A DNA stretch of 64,000 nt. It comes from Margaritifera margaritifera (Eukaryota; Mollusca; Bivalvia; Unionida; Margaritiferidae). How positions within the stretch are numbered: position 1 is the stretch's first letter; each line of letters opens with the position of its first letter. Positions 10,668 through 21,975 of the stretch are shown piece by piece. The translations under genes were made by a program, and so were the position numbers. Location of the stretch: positions 1,302,001 through 1,366,000 of the forward strand of contig JAQPZY010001448.1 of assembly GCA_029931535.1 (NCBI GenBank). Reading direction: 5' to 3'. The notes under the pieces were generated by a model. The model was given only the letters and a program-made list of their open reading frames with translations. It had not been told where the DNA came from and searched no databases.

Positions 10668-10911
10668 ATTCTTGTTCTGGCAGTAGTGTTCTATAATGTT
10701 CTTGTTCTGGCAGTAGTGTTCTAAAAGGTTCTTGTTCTGGCAGTAGTGTTCTATAATGTTCTTGTTCTGGCAGTAGTGTTCTAAAAGGTTCTTGTTCTGG
10801 CAGTAGTGTTCTATAATGTTCTTGTTCTGGCAGTAGTGTTCTAAAATGTTCTTGTTCTGGCAGTAGTGTTCTAAAAGGTTCTTGTTCTGGCACAAGTGTT
10901 CTATAAGGTTC
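10668..10911. repeat. 30-bp minisatellite with 60-bp higher-order period, 8 copies
   Basis: The unit is TTCTTGTTCTGGCAGTAGTG then TTCTATAATG or TTCTAAAAGG. The two endings mostly alternate, so the array appears to have grown by 60-bp dimers. It ends about 40 bp upstream of the SERGEF exon 3 acceptor. Minus-strand ORFs over it are artefacts of the 30-bp period. Confidence 0.93.
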
Positions 10912-11089
10912 TTCTATCACACAACTGCACAACATTCCATAATCTAGTAGTACATTTACTACCCAAACTCAACAGGAGACATGGAGTTCATCTATTTAAT
11001 TGGTTGTCTGGTTAACTGACAATTTTATACACAAAAAAACTGCATCTGGGTATACTCTGTTGGTCTGTATGATTGAAAAGTCCAGAAAA

Positions 11090-11600
11090 GTCATATATAT
11101 CATGGACATTTTACTGTATGTCTATATATGTGATTTTGCTAGCTGTTACATCAGTTAATATGTTTTACTATATTTCTCTATATGTAATTTAGCTAGATTT
11201 AATATCAGTGTGATACGATTTACTATATTGCTATACATGTGATTATGCTTGGTAGTTATGTCAGTATGACATGATTTACTGTATTGCTATAAAGGTGATT
11301 TTGCTCTGTGTTATATCAGTATGGTATGATCTACTGTATTGCTATGTATGTGATTTTCCTAGGTGTTATGTCAGTACGTCACGATTTACTATACTGTTAT
11401 AGAAGTGATTTTGCTTGGTAGTTATGTCGGTGTGATTTACTGTATTGCAATATTTGTGATTTTGCTAGTTGTTATGTCAGTGTGACATGTTTTACTGTAT
11501 TGATATAGATGTGATTTTGCTAGGTGTTATGTCAGTGTGACATGTTTTACTGAATTGATATATATGTGATTTTGCTAGGTGTTATATCACTATGATATTT
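11090..11600. repeat. About 57-bp minisatellite, about 9 degenerate copies
   Basis: The unit reads GTGATTTTGCTAGGTGTTAT, GTCAGTGTGACATGTTTTAC, then TGTATTGATATATAT. Copies differ by 10-25% and have small indels. Confidence 0.88.
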
Positions 11601-11864
11601 CTTTTAATAAGGAAACACTATGACAACAACAGATGTTAACATTATGAGATAAAATGGATAACAATCTTTGACAGCATGTTATCTTGTAAATGGAACAGAT
11701 TTTAAGAAACCATCACAATCTCAATACAGTTTTAAAGACTGAATTTAAATGTAATGCATGTCAATTCACAATTTAATACATAACAAGGTGTTTACTAGTA
11801 ATCCACTTGCCAGCAGAAGTACATTAGTAGCTCACAAAATACAGCCAGATATGGAGGAAACTAC

Positions 11865-12485
11865 AAAAGTCATGCATGGATGACAATTAGGTCACAGTGA
11901 CCTACTTTTGGTATGGTTTCATAAGTGTTGATGAAGTAGGGTCCAAAATACGGAAAGTAATACAAATGAATAGCTGAAAATAGCAAAAGTAACTCAAGCA
12001 TAACAATTAGGGCACAGTGACCTAGTTTGGATATGTTTGAGCTGCTCTCAGTGAAATGCATCCACATACCAATTTTCATAGTATTGTTGAATTACTCTCA
12101 TTGAGATGTATTAACGTACCAATTGTCACAAGTGAAGGTAAAATAGGGTCCAAGATATTGCGAGTGCAACAAACAAAAGCTGAAAATACACAAAAGTCAC
12201 TCAAGTGTGAAAACGGGGCCACACTGACCTAGTTTTGGTATAGTTTAGTTACTTTGTTGAGATGTATCCACATAACAACTATTATGTGTAGGTGAAATAG
12301 GGTCCAAGGATGTAACAAATGAACAGCTTAAAATACAAAAGTCATTCATGTGAGAAAATTGGGTCACAGTTATCAAGCTTTTGTATAACTGAGTTATTCT
12401 CCCCGAGATGCATCCATGTACCAATTTTTTTTATAAGTGTATGGGGAAATAGTGTCCAGATACTGAAGGCACAGTGAATGTCATG
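11865..12485. repeat. About 150-bp degenerate tandem repeat, about 4 copies
   Basis: Each unit carries TTAGGTCACAGTGACCTA-like sequence, TTGGTATGGTT, TGAGATG-ATCCA-TACCAAT and AAATAGGGTCCA-GATA in the same order. The GGTCACAGTGACCTA core recurs in several other repeat fields in this window. Confidence 0.75.
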
Positions 12486-12548
12486 AAATTGTGTGTAGTA
12501 AAATACCTTTGTATAATATATGAATGAAAATGTACATGGGTTTCATAA

Positions 12549-12858
12549 TAGAGTATAATCTGTTTCAAGTTAGCCATAGAGAGTCAGACCTATGTCCCAT
12601 AATGCCATGCTATCAGATAGACTATAATCTGTTTCAAGTTAGCCATAGAGTCAGACCTATGTCACATAATGCCATGCTATCAGATAGACTATAATCTGTT
12701 TCAAGTTAGCAATAGAGAGTCAGACCTATGTCACATAATGCCATGCTATCAGATAGACTATAATCTGTTTCAAGTTAGCAATAGAGTCAGACCTATGTCA
12801 CATAATGCCATGTTATCGGATTATCAGATAGACTATAATCTGTTTCAAGTTAGCCATT
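12549..12858. repeat. 67-69 bp minisatellite, about 4.5 copies
   Basis: The unit is TAGACTATAATCTGTTTCAA, GTTAGCCATAGAGAGTCAGA, then CCTATGTCACATAATGCCAT GCTATCAGA. GAGAGTCA and GAGTCA versions alternate. Confidence 0.92.
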
Positions 12859-13331
12859 TTTATAGCTAAACAGACAAGCTGAATTCAATTATATGCTGCA
12901 TGCATTAAATGATGAGTAGTGATCGAGTTCTTATAATCCAGTGCAATTATTCTTGCTGGAGACAGATTTATATACGAACGTGGTTATTATAATAATAATC
13001 TTGTACAGTCATTCTTATGAAAGAATTTAATGCATAAATAAGTCAATTCATGTGCGCGCATGTGTAATGTATATTACTGTATACCATGTCTCATGTATTA
13101 CATGGTCCAGTCATTATATTTTTAGCTGTTCACGGGGAGTCGTTGAACTCTGGGGGTTTTGTGTAACCCGGATACTGTGGTTGGTGGTGATTTTGGTCAG
13201 AAGGACAGAACTGGTTCACTCAGTGTGAAGGGCTAAGGGTTTTGGGCCAGTGGGGCTCTCGAAAGATCCTTTGGCAGGCTGGGAGGAGCGGACAATGCGA
13301 GGTTGTTCCTTCACCATTGGACAAAAGCTGT

Positions 13332-13930
13332 CAGTGTTACACATAGGATCCCATGGGCAGGGGACAGTGTCCCCCTACCTCCAAATCTGGGGGACACACA
13401 ACATTTCACAGAGGCAAATGAAAATAATAGAACATAATGCACTAATAGTGCTATAAAAATGATATAATCTGATGCTTCAACAGTTTTGCTATCTCAGCTT
13501 TGTGGTCTGCACTGTACTATCATATTTTCCGTGAACACTTACATTAGTGCAATCAAAGTTTTATCTTGTGCTCATGTAACTCATGAAAACATTAACAAGT
13601 TTGAATATCTGGTTAACATGAATTGAGTTGCACCATGGAATTTTCCATTCTGGGTCTTGCTCTCATTTAACTTGAGTATACACACATTATCTACCAGCAT
13701 TTATTATAATAAATACCCATGTTTTCTGAATAACTTTTCATTCCAAAGTAACAAAGCATAAATTAAATGACAAATTTTGTATTTGCATAAATTTAGCCTA
13801 TTTTGTCATTAATTCAACCTCAAAATAAATTGAATCTTCCTCACCATAGGGGTGACTTTTATCTTGAAAATACGTTGCACTAACAGCCATCAAACACTTT
13901 ACATTGCAACTCAACCGACTACCACAAACT
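13332..13930 (+). repeat. Interspersed repeat family R1, copy 2
   Basis: It opens CAGTGTTACACATAGGATCC and continues with GGGGACAGTGTCCCCCTACC and CCAAATCTGGGGGACACA, then the R1 body. Its left end matches, inverted, the right end of the copy at 35352-36176. The other end fades after about 13930. Confidence 0.65.
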
Positions 13931-13939
13931 TTGAAAGGA

Positions 13940-15796
13940 CCATGATGTGCCATTGCATGGACCTAGATGTGCCATTGCATGGATCTAGATGTGTCATTGT
14001 ATATTTCACTGACAGATAAGGGTTGTGCTGTTCACTTGAAATCAATAATGGGACAAACAGCTTAGAGCTAAATCTGTGCATTATGTAATCAAATATCTGG
14101 ATCTACACTGTTGTAGTTAAGGGGGGGGGGGGGGGGGTAACACATGAATAACATATCCAAGGTAAAGGAGGAGTTAAACCCCATTCTTACATAAAAATGC
14201 ATTGCTGGATGAAGTGTATGGTCACATTCATGTAAGATATCAGATTTCATGCAGCACTGATGCCCTGGTGTGTTGTTATATTTATCCTTTTTCTGGGCTG
14301 TACCGCAAACAAATGACTGCATTCCAATTGTGTGCGTGTATCGACTGAAAACACGCAATCCTGTTAGGTTTGTCACCTGCCATTAAGAGAGAAATATTCT
14401 GAGTAGAGAAATAAGACGTGCTCTCTTAGTCCAATACATCTTATTTATTCTGAGTGAGAGAAATAACTCGTCTGCTCCACAGTAACCAATGTGTATTCTC
14501 ATTTGCATATAAATCAAAATATGATTCAGAATCCGAGTAATTTCATGTAATTAAGTGTCAAAAACTGATATTTGCTGTATTCCTCAGAAATGCCATATTA
14601 TACTGAACAATTCACTAAAGTGGTCATTTCTCAATAGATCTTAGAAGTTGGCGCTCTTGTGAGACACACATCCATTTTACATCTGATTGGGAACGCACAC
14701 CACCCCAGAAAAGGATTAAGTAAAGCCAATGCACTAGATCAGTGCCTTCACAAGGGAAACTTTAAATTGCATCTGAAGATTTAAAAGTAACTTTTGTTTT
14801 TATGTAAGAATAGTGATCATACATGTTTTTTTCTGGTATGAACATTCATTGAATCTCTCAGATGCTTGGGTTTCAATGACTCCCTCTGATTCAGTGATAC
14901 CAGAAATAACATGCATCATCTGTGCAGGTTGTATAACATAGTTCCCCGTGGTTTCTTAAAAGAAAAAAAAAACTTCCCTATATTTTCCGACAAAATAAAA
15001 GTAAAGCCAACAAGCAGAATTAATGTATTTAACCTAATGTCAATCATTTAAAAACAAAATTTTCCCTTTATAATAGTGTTTCTCTTATGAGAAGTCCTTT
15101 AACAAAATTATTAAATGTAGGGGATGGTCTCATCATTTGATAAATTCTGAAAGTAAATTTGACGAACATACTCTAAAAGTGGGTTGATCATCAAAAGGGG
15201 GCTTGTCATTAAAGAGCTACAATATTTCTATATTAATCAGCGTGTGGTCATAAGTTTCCACTTTTTAAAATCACTTAGATTTCTTCAGTAAATAACACAT
15301 ACAAGGGAAATTTCAATAGAATTTTTAATGATTTTAGGAAACTTGAACTATTAATCAAAAATAAATCTTTGTTTCATAGCAAACATATTATTTTGAGAAG
15401 ACTAATAAATATTTTGACTGCAAATTTTAAAAGGTCAAATCCCCAAAAAGCCAAAATCAGGAGATACTTCATGCGAAGCAGTAGAATTTCTTTTACATGC
15501 ACGAATAAGCATGTATTGCATTACAAGAAACTGACATGCGATGTCAGTAAGCATACACATGTAACAACAATTAGTCAGTTGCACTTGCTGTTTTAGGCTA
15601 TGCATATTTCATAATATTTTTATTAGAAGTTTTCTGCTTTATGCTTCATTCATATTGAACAAAATTAAAAATGTCTGCACCCTTTCTAAAAAAAATGTCC
15701 ATTACTTTAAACGCATGGGATTTTTTAAAAAAGTGGTAACTTACTTATGGCCACAAAGTGAATTATATTTGTTTAACAACTCAATTAGCCACTAAC
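13940..15796. other. SERGEF intron 2, upstream part
   Basis: Non-coding sequence. It contains an 18-base G run at 14119-14137 and a short duplicated phrase, TGTGCCATTGCATGGA, near 13950-13990. The rest is AT-rich with no repeat or gene I can support. Confidence 0.55.
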
Positions 15797-15932
15797 CTGT
15801 CAAGATCAAGGTGTGACCACCACCTCCAGTTATCAGTACTGGAACATCAGGTATTGGAAAAGGAGTTACCTCCCTTGGTTTTAGAACGTCTTCCCGTGTT
15901 CCATTGCTTAGCTGCCCAAATGAATTTGACCC
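15797..15932 (-). CDS. SERGEF: SERGEF exon 2 (RCC1 blade 1)
   Basis: The acceptor is TTTATTTCAG before GGGTCA and the donor is ACAG before GTTAGT. The exon enters in phase 0 and leaves in phase 1 (136 nt). It encodes GSNSFGQLSNGTREDVLKP, then a variable strand, then LITGGGGHTLILT. The GQL turn, the EDV-P segment and the GGGGH motif are the landmarks that align with ANSYGQLGLGHKEDVLLP and ITGGGGHSAVVT of human SERGEF. One difference is SNG where most blades have GLG after GQL. Confidence 0.9.
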
Positions 15933-17649
15933 CTGAAATAAAGCACAGGAACAATAAAATCTGAAGTAAATAAAATCAAACGCATACACAGCAGAAACTC
16001 GTATATCTGAAACTCTGTTAGAATTTTCAGGGCATAATTCTAACCATCTAACTGTAAAGAAAACGTCCTCTATGGAGCTTTCAGGTTAACACTCATTTTT
16101 AAGGGGGAGTCACATGCAGTCTCCTCCACCCCACCACCCCGACGGATCTGCCCCTGTATTGTAACATTTACTGTTTACACTGTGCCCCCAAATAACTCAT
16201 AAGCTGTTCAGAAAGTACAGCCTCAATTGTCAATGTCATATTGTTGCAAACAAAAATAATTTCTGTGCTATGGGTTTCTGTCATTAACTCCACTTTTTTT
16301 GCAGAGATATTGAGATCAACAATGTCACTTGTTTGTCCAACTGTGTTTTCTTTAGTCCATGTGCCAGCAAATCTATCTACCAGTTTTTCTCATATGATAT
16401 TTCATGAGAATGAATAGTACCTGTATATCTCTTTATGTACCTATCTGCTTACCTATCTCTCTGTTCATTAAAGTTATCAAAATGATCGCATGGATAAACA
16501 CTATTTCTGAATCTGGGAAGCTGTGAGAGGCAACAAACTGTTAAATAGTTTGTCAATGGATTTCAGACTTGTTATTCAATGTCACGCATTACCCATACAT
16601 TTACCAGCAATGTCACCTGTTACATGTACATTTACCAGCATTCTATGTCACATGTTACCTGTACATTTACCAACATTACACGTACATAGTCCACAACATT
16701 ACTTCCAGTAAATGTCAAAATATTTTGGTATGTTTACCAATGTTTATGACATTACCAGTTGTAATGTTGCCACATTGTGACATTTAATGGCGACTTGGCT
16801 TAAACAAGGGCTGTGTATATTAGTCTACGATTTAAATATTCATTCCAACAAAAGCAACGGATATAATACACCCATAGCTAATAAATGTATCATTTAGGAT
16901 CTAGCAGTAAGCAGAACATTCTGATTGTAAGCAGTCTCCTTGACTTTGCATGTGAAATTACTATTCAATGTCACACAAGTGGTGACATCTGATGAGTGGC
17001 ATTTACAAGCTTTACTGATGCCTCCATGATTAACCAGTCCCCACACCCGTACCGATACTGATGGACGGTTTCCATATCAGTACAGGTTTGGAGGCCGATT
17101 TATCGGGCTACCTCTATATCACAAGCTTTTTATTTGCAAAATCCTAACCTTACTGTCCATCATCATCACATTTTATTTATTTATTGCTTTTTTTTTCTTT
17201 CTTGTTTTCCTTCTCAATTTCACATCAGAATGTCGACAGATCAAACAATGATTGGGTCAGGGTTGTGACAACAAAGATACACTGTCACCGTACAAAATAA
17301 TAATTAATTTTTTAAAAAGCTGATAACTCCTTCTTTTGCTCTTTTACTTCATTATTTCTTTCAAATTATTTGATGTATATACCTGAATCGATTAAATTAA
17401 TAACATGTCATTGGCAAGCTGTGTAGAATAGAATTACCTCTGACAAAACGTGCGCATAATACAAAGCAACCCTAAAGAGCCCCATTGTTCACACAGATAA
17501 TCAATAATACTTGCATGGCTCGCGTATTTTCAGGTACTTTTGCTACGCGAGATAAAAGTCTCCTTTAATCAACTTGAGAACCAGACTATGAACAAACTGT
17601 TGCTTAGTTTTCAAAGAACCGCCAAACGATGCAACCAGAGCGTGCCTAC
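15933..17649. other. SERGEF intron 1
   Basis: Non-coding. At 16590-16690 there are three degenerate copies of a roughly 37-bp unit containing TGTACATTTACCAGCA. Nothing else is recognised. Confidence 0.6.
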
Positions 17650-17712
17650 CCATGACCACAGCGACAAGTGTTTGTCTGTCTGTTGCCCAGCCCACTCAGC
17701 CCTCCCCGCCAT
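17650..17712 (-). CDS. SERGEF: SERGEF exon 1 (start codon and beginning of the first RCC1 blade)
   Basis: This 21-codon exon encodes MAGRAEWAGQQTDKHLSLWS plus W and ends at TGG followed by GTAGGC, in phase 0. Joined to exon 2 it gives LWSWGSNSFGQL, which matches the LFAWGANSYGQL start of the first blade in human SERGEF. I chose the ATG at 17712 because it leaves a leader of about 18 residues before the blade, close to the human length. The frame stays open upstream to an ATG at 17847, so a longer N-terminus is possible but not supported by homology. The exon lies at the edge of the divergent promoter shared with the NF-YA-like gene. Confidence 0.82.
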
Positions 17713-18154
17713 GCGAGGCCAAACGAGCAGCGAAACAAGCACCTTGTTGTCATTTGATAGGAAATAAGCAACAATCACGTGACTAACTTCGCAGCCGTTG
17801 ATTGGCATTGAATAGTAACAACAGAACGATTTAGCCATTCCATCCATTGATGAACATTTTAGGAAGTCGGAACTGAAATATCATTTCTGACACAGTTTAG
17901 CGTTTTCATTCAAATTAAACCATAATTCAATATTATTAGAATTTTTAATATTATTAAACAGCATCAGAAAACATCTTGAAGGAAAATTAAAGCTCTGAAA
18001 CAAAAGTAGGTCACATTGTGTACGACGTGTGACTGTTGAATGGAATAGCACCAATGGCGACTAAGTTGGAATCTCCATTTGGCCATGATTCGTCGTCCAT
18101 TTCATCTTGATTTACCTAGCCAATCACCTCCGGAGGGGGCGATTTTGTCCCTCA
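17713..18154. promoter_or_regulatory. Divergent promoter between SERGEF and the NF-YA-like gene
   Basis: This stretch separates the SERGEF start codon from a candidate first-exon donor of the rightward gene (TCA before GTAAGT at 18155). It has an E-box, TCACGTGA, at 17775-17782. An inverted CCAAT box (ATTGG) lies at 17801-17805, and forward CCAAT boxes at 18051-18055 (CCAATGGCGA, also YY1-like) and 18120-18124 (CCAATCAC). There is no clear TATA box. The motifs are read directly; promoter activity is inferred from the head-to-head arrangement. Confidence 0.6.
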
Positions 18155-19749
18155 GTAAGTCCTTTTTATTCGCTTAAGCAATATACTTCATGTTTTGAAA
18201 ATAATCTAACGTCCACAGATGTTTTATCGCTAAATTTTGTTAGTGACCTTTCTTTATCTGTTGTATCTCACCAGCTTCAATCTGTTTCATGATGCGGCTT
18301 CGTTTGTAGAGACAAAGCTATTCATGATCATACATTGTAATAATCAATTTATCAACAGTTAAAATGTCACCAAATTTTACACGCTGATTAAGTTATTAGA
18401 TTATATTTTAGTTCTCTTTTTTTGGTAGTCTATTACCCTCTTCCTTGATAATTACTATAAATAGCCGCAGGTCTGCTGTGGGAAAGTTTTATTTCCCATT
18501 CTCGGAGAAATTAGGAAGTCGCATGGCCAATTAGCGGCATAAGTCATTGTACTCCGTCGTCCTTATCGAACGAACTTTGAGCATTTATTTCCTGACGTAT
18601 ACACTGATTAGACATCTTAACATCCACATCTTTCCAGTTGTCACTGTAGGACAATAAGTAAGTTCTTAAATTTTTTATATTTTTTTTTATTTGGTTGTGA
18701 GCTCTCTAATGGTTGTATATTAGGTGTATGATTGGTCAGTAAAATGTTATTACAGTGTATGTCACTGCAGTTTTAATGAAGATGCAGGTTTTATTATTTA
18801 ATGTTTCCAGTTGCTTCAGAATGAACTAGTAACTGAGATGGAAGAACATCAATCCTCATTACATTGACAATACAAGATGTTTCTTCACATTAACATAATT
18901 TTGATTGACTTTAATTTTTAAAATAAAATTTTACATGTGGGCTTAGACAAGTAATTCAGATCCTATATACCTTAGTGTTAATATTTCGTCAAATTACTTT
19001 TGTGGTAAAACTGGCAAAATACGCTTACATTCCATGCATGATTAAACCTGGAGTAAACTTTTTAAATGCTGAAAATGATACGCTGCATAGAACTTTTTGA
19101 GAAAAATTTCCTTGTAGGTGCCCACTATCAAAATCTGGCTTGGTGAAAATATTAAATAGTTTTAGGTTTATGCTGGCCATTGTAGTCTTATGATGAAAAA
19201 AAAAATGTTACTTTTTTCCGATAATTATTTCACCCAATCAGCAACATTAATTTTTTTAAATATAGTATTTAATATTCCACCACACATATCCTGATTCTGT
19301 AGGTAGTAAAATAATTGTCGGTGACCATCTGTGCAGAAGGGCTAAACATTTTCATTATAAAATGAAAGAATCCCAATTTAACAAACTTTTCGGTCTTTTA
19401 GTTTTACTGTGGTAGGGCATATGTGTTCTATGAACAGCTCTATTTATTAACTTTACTGTGTTATTTATAATATTATTTCTTAATACTGTTTAAAAATGTT
19501 GCGATGAGTGACCAGATTATAGCTACCTGCTAAACTGTATTGATAAAGGGAGATAACTCCTGAATTTGTTGACATTTTGTTTTGTTTTAAAAAAGTTGTA
19601 GGATACCATAATCTTCTTAATAAATTAATCTGCCTCAGTAGCCCTCCCTCACCTTTGTTTTCTATTCTTTTAAATATAAGCAAGTTTCTACCTTTAAGTT
19701 AGATGTATTCAATAAAAAAATTCAGTCAAGATAGAGAAATTGACATAGT
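18155..19749. other. 5' intron of the NF-YA-like gene with a possible second promoter
   Basis: It carries a further CCAAT box at 18527-18531 (GGCCAATTAGCG), a CRE-like TGACGTAT at 18593-18600 and a donor-like AATAA before GTAAGT at 18658. The first exon could therefore end here instead of at 18154. From 18700 on I see only AT-rich non-coding sequence. Confidence 0.4.
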
Positions 19750-19753
19750 TTAA

Positions 19754-21306
19754 CCCTTTTCCATAAGGATACAACTCCAGTCGTACTTTACCTTTGCCAT
19801 TGGGATATGACTCCGGTCGTATTTTCACTACATTCCGTCTGCCACTTCGCGGAAGTGTGCATTTAACCGTGTAACATGTCATCATTTTATGTGTACTCTT
19901 TTGAAAAGAAGCAAATGAAGGTAGAAAGTACACAAATTCAGTCACAGAATGAGTTTAAAAATGACCCCATAACTGGTAAAAATTCAATTTAAAAATCGAG
20001 TTTTAACGTGCGGAGATCAAAAATGGCAGTCACTACTCAAGCTGCAAGTGATGGCAGTTATGTACTTACAGAATTAGTTGAAAATAAAGAGATCAACATG
20101 GCAGACATCACTGAAGCGGTGAATTAGTTGAAAATAAAGACTATTTCATGTGGAAAATGTACATTTTAGGCAGTGGGGATTGTTATCTCTACTTCATCAA
20201 AATGAATGGGGTTGATGATCACTGGTTATTTGAAAATTGATTTCAAACATGAGTTTTAACATGCAGAGATCAACATGGCAGACATCACTGAAGCGGTGAA
20301 TTATGGAAGTGATGTGGATGATAATTTTGATGAAAATAGAGACAATTTTGTAGGGAAAATTGATGTATGCAGTGCAGATAGTGAACTTGACTTTTTGACG
20401 AAATGAATCGAGTTGATGATAACTGGTTACTAGGAAAATTTATTTCAAAACTGAATTTTAACATGCAAAGATCAAAATGGCAGACAGTACTGAAGTGGCA
20501 AGTGATGACCGATTGTTGTGGATGCTGATTTTGATGAAACAATATATAATTTTGTGGTGGAAATTGATATTTTAGGCAGTGGGGATCGTGATCTTGACAA
20601 CATTGAAATGAAATGAGCAAATGATAATTAGTTCATTGGTATTTTTTTACTTAGATATTGACGATGATGAAGACTTTGATGGTTTTCAAGCTAGCTTGAC
20701 ATTTTTTAACTTCACTGCTCATAAAGTTCACATGCATACTGAGGTTAAGATGTGTTCATAATATTATGAAATTGTATTGCATTCCTGGAAATGGACCAAA
20801 ATAAACCCAACAAAACTCTGCTATTTGTACATTATAATTTAATATGGAATAAAAATACTGAAACAAAATTAACAGCTTTGTCGACTTTCCAGTAAGGATC
20901 TGTTCTGTTTGCTTTCCAATTCTCATTCAAGTAAATTTAATAAAATTGTAATAACCTTTGACATTCTTGATGGATTTTTAATATTTTGTTGCAATCTTAA
21001 ATGGCATAAAATTGCTCACATTTCATACACTTACATATACGAGGTAAAATGAATGTTGCAGATGGAAAAATTGCATTGAAAGTAAGTTTTGAAAAAACTG
21101 TAAAGTGCGTTTTTTTTACTTAACTTTACTTTCAACTGAATTTTTTATATCTGAAAATTTACAATGAAAAAATATATCACTTTTAAGAAAATTTTGAATT
21201 ATTATTGACCAACGTCACTGCATTCCCTCATGCTGATACACCACTGACTGAAAAATTTCCAGTTCTACATAACTGCCTGGCTGATTGGGCTTGGGTATGA
21301 AATAGG
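19754..21306 (+). mobile_element. Non-autonomous piggyBac-like element, P1 (complete)
   Basis: It is bounded by TTAA at 19750-19753 and 21307-21310. The ends are CCCTTTTCCATAAGGATAC and GGGTATGAAATAGG, an imperfect inverted pair beginning with the CCY typical of piggyBac. The left half has several diverged copies of a roughly 200-bp unit starting ATGGCAGACATCACTGAAGC, each reading like an acidic N-terminal peptide (MADxTEAA, DNFVxKID). The right half has no transposase core that I can recognise. It lies in an intron of the NF-YA-like gene. Confidence 0.8.
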
Positions 21307-21699
21307 TTAACTGTCATATTTTGCACCTAAGATATCCATGGACAGACAAATTCAAAGCAAATCATGACCTTGCAGATGTGATGCCACTTAGCCCTTGACA
21401 ATTCTATTCAATACATGTATATTTTTCTCGGGGGAAAATTGTATCAGCACATGCTTTTATTTAGTTCCAGAGCCTGAGTGATTATAAATTAACCCATATG
21501 ATCACCATAATCAAATTTTTCTGATTCTACCTACATTTCAGTGTACCTGCAAAAATCAAACAGAAGTCAGTTCAGTTTCTAAATCAACATTTATTATTAA
21601 TTAACATCAACTCCGAACAAATACTACTGTATTTCACAATCAAGACTCTTTGAAAGTTGAAAGTTTAAATTCATTTCTTGTATCTGATTCATCATCAAA

Positions 21700-21975
21700 T
21701 CTAGATCCAAAGACTCAGAAGCTATCATGGACCACCTTTGATCCCTTAATTACTTATAACACCTCAAAAAACAAAACTGTTAATTGATTACCTTATTGTT
21801 GTAATCAGGAGAGTTTAGTCTCTGGAGAGTTGAATTGTTACAAGTAATAAAGGGATCAAAGGTGGTCCATGATCGCTTTTGAGTCTTTGATTAAAAATCG
21901 GCCATCGTTTGGCAGAGATGATATTAAAAGGAAAGACCAATCCAAAAATGATTTCAGCAGAAACACTTGAGTGAG
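21700..21975. mobile_element. Foldback repeat
   Basis: ATCATGGACCACCTTTGATC at about 21725 is mirrored by GATCAAAGGTGGTCCATGAT at about 21855, making a long inverted repeat around a loop with GATTACCTTATTGTTGTAAT. The same sequence, ATCATGGACCACCTTTCGTC, occurs once at 60340-60440, so this is an interspersed family, here in foldback form. Confidence 0.6.

Larger units (their letters stand above)
239..17712 (-). other. SERGEF: SERGEF gene (partial; exons 1-7 of a split RCC1-repeat gene)
   Basis: Seven exons on the minus strand join without a frame break: 17712-17650, 15932-15797, 10629-10474, 5133-5051, 2788-2713, 1627-1529 and 310-239. Every border is GT/AG and the phases agree throughout (0,1,1,0,1,1,1 at the exon ends). 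The joined product is about 228 residues of RCC1 blades. Key stretches are LWSWGSNSFGQL, LITGGGGHTLILT, CGNNNKGQLGLG, GGWDFSIAVT, SWGSNAFGQLG, VAAGMRHAVAVT and FTWGHGKKGQLG. They fall in the order and spacing of the N-terminal half of human SERGEF (458 residues), as recalled from knowledge of the family. SERGEF is a cytosolic RCC1-like protein linked to the exocyst (Sec5) and secretion. The C-terminal blades should lie left of position 239, outside the window. Family identity is well supported; function here is by homology only. Confidence 0.88.

Noticed and set aside
10626..10935. Two minus-strand ORFs of repeated CQNKNLLEHY-type peptides
   Set aside because: Products of the 30-bp minisatellite upstream of SERGEF exon 3.
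17540..17650. Alternative SERGEF first exon ending at the GAG before GTAATT near 17446
   Set aside because: Its reading (MGLFRVALYYAHVLSE) does not supply the W-G start of the first blade, whereas the exon ending at 17650 does.
17713..17847. Upstream in-frame start for SERGEF at 17847
   Set aside because: It would add 45 residues with no counterpart in SERGEF and would put coding sequence over the inverted CCAAT box and E-box. The ATG at 17712 fits better.
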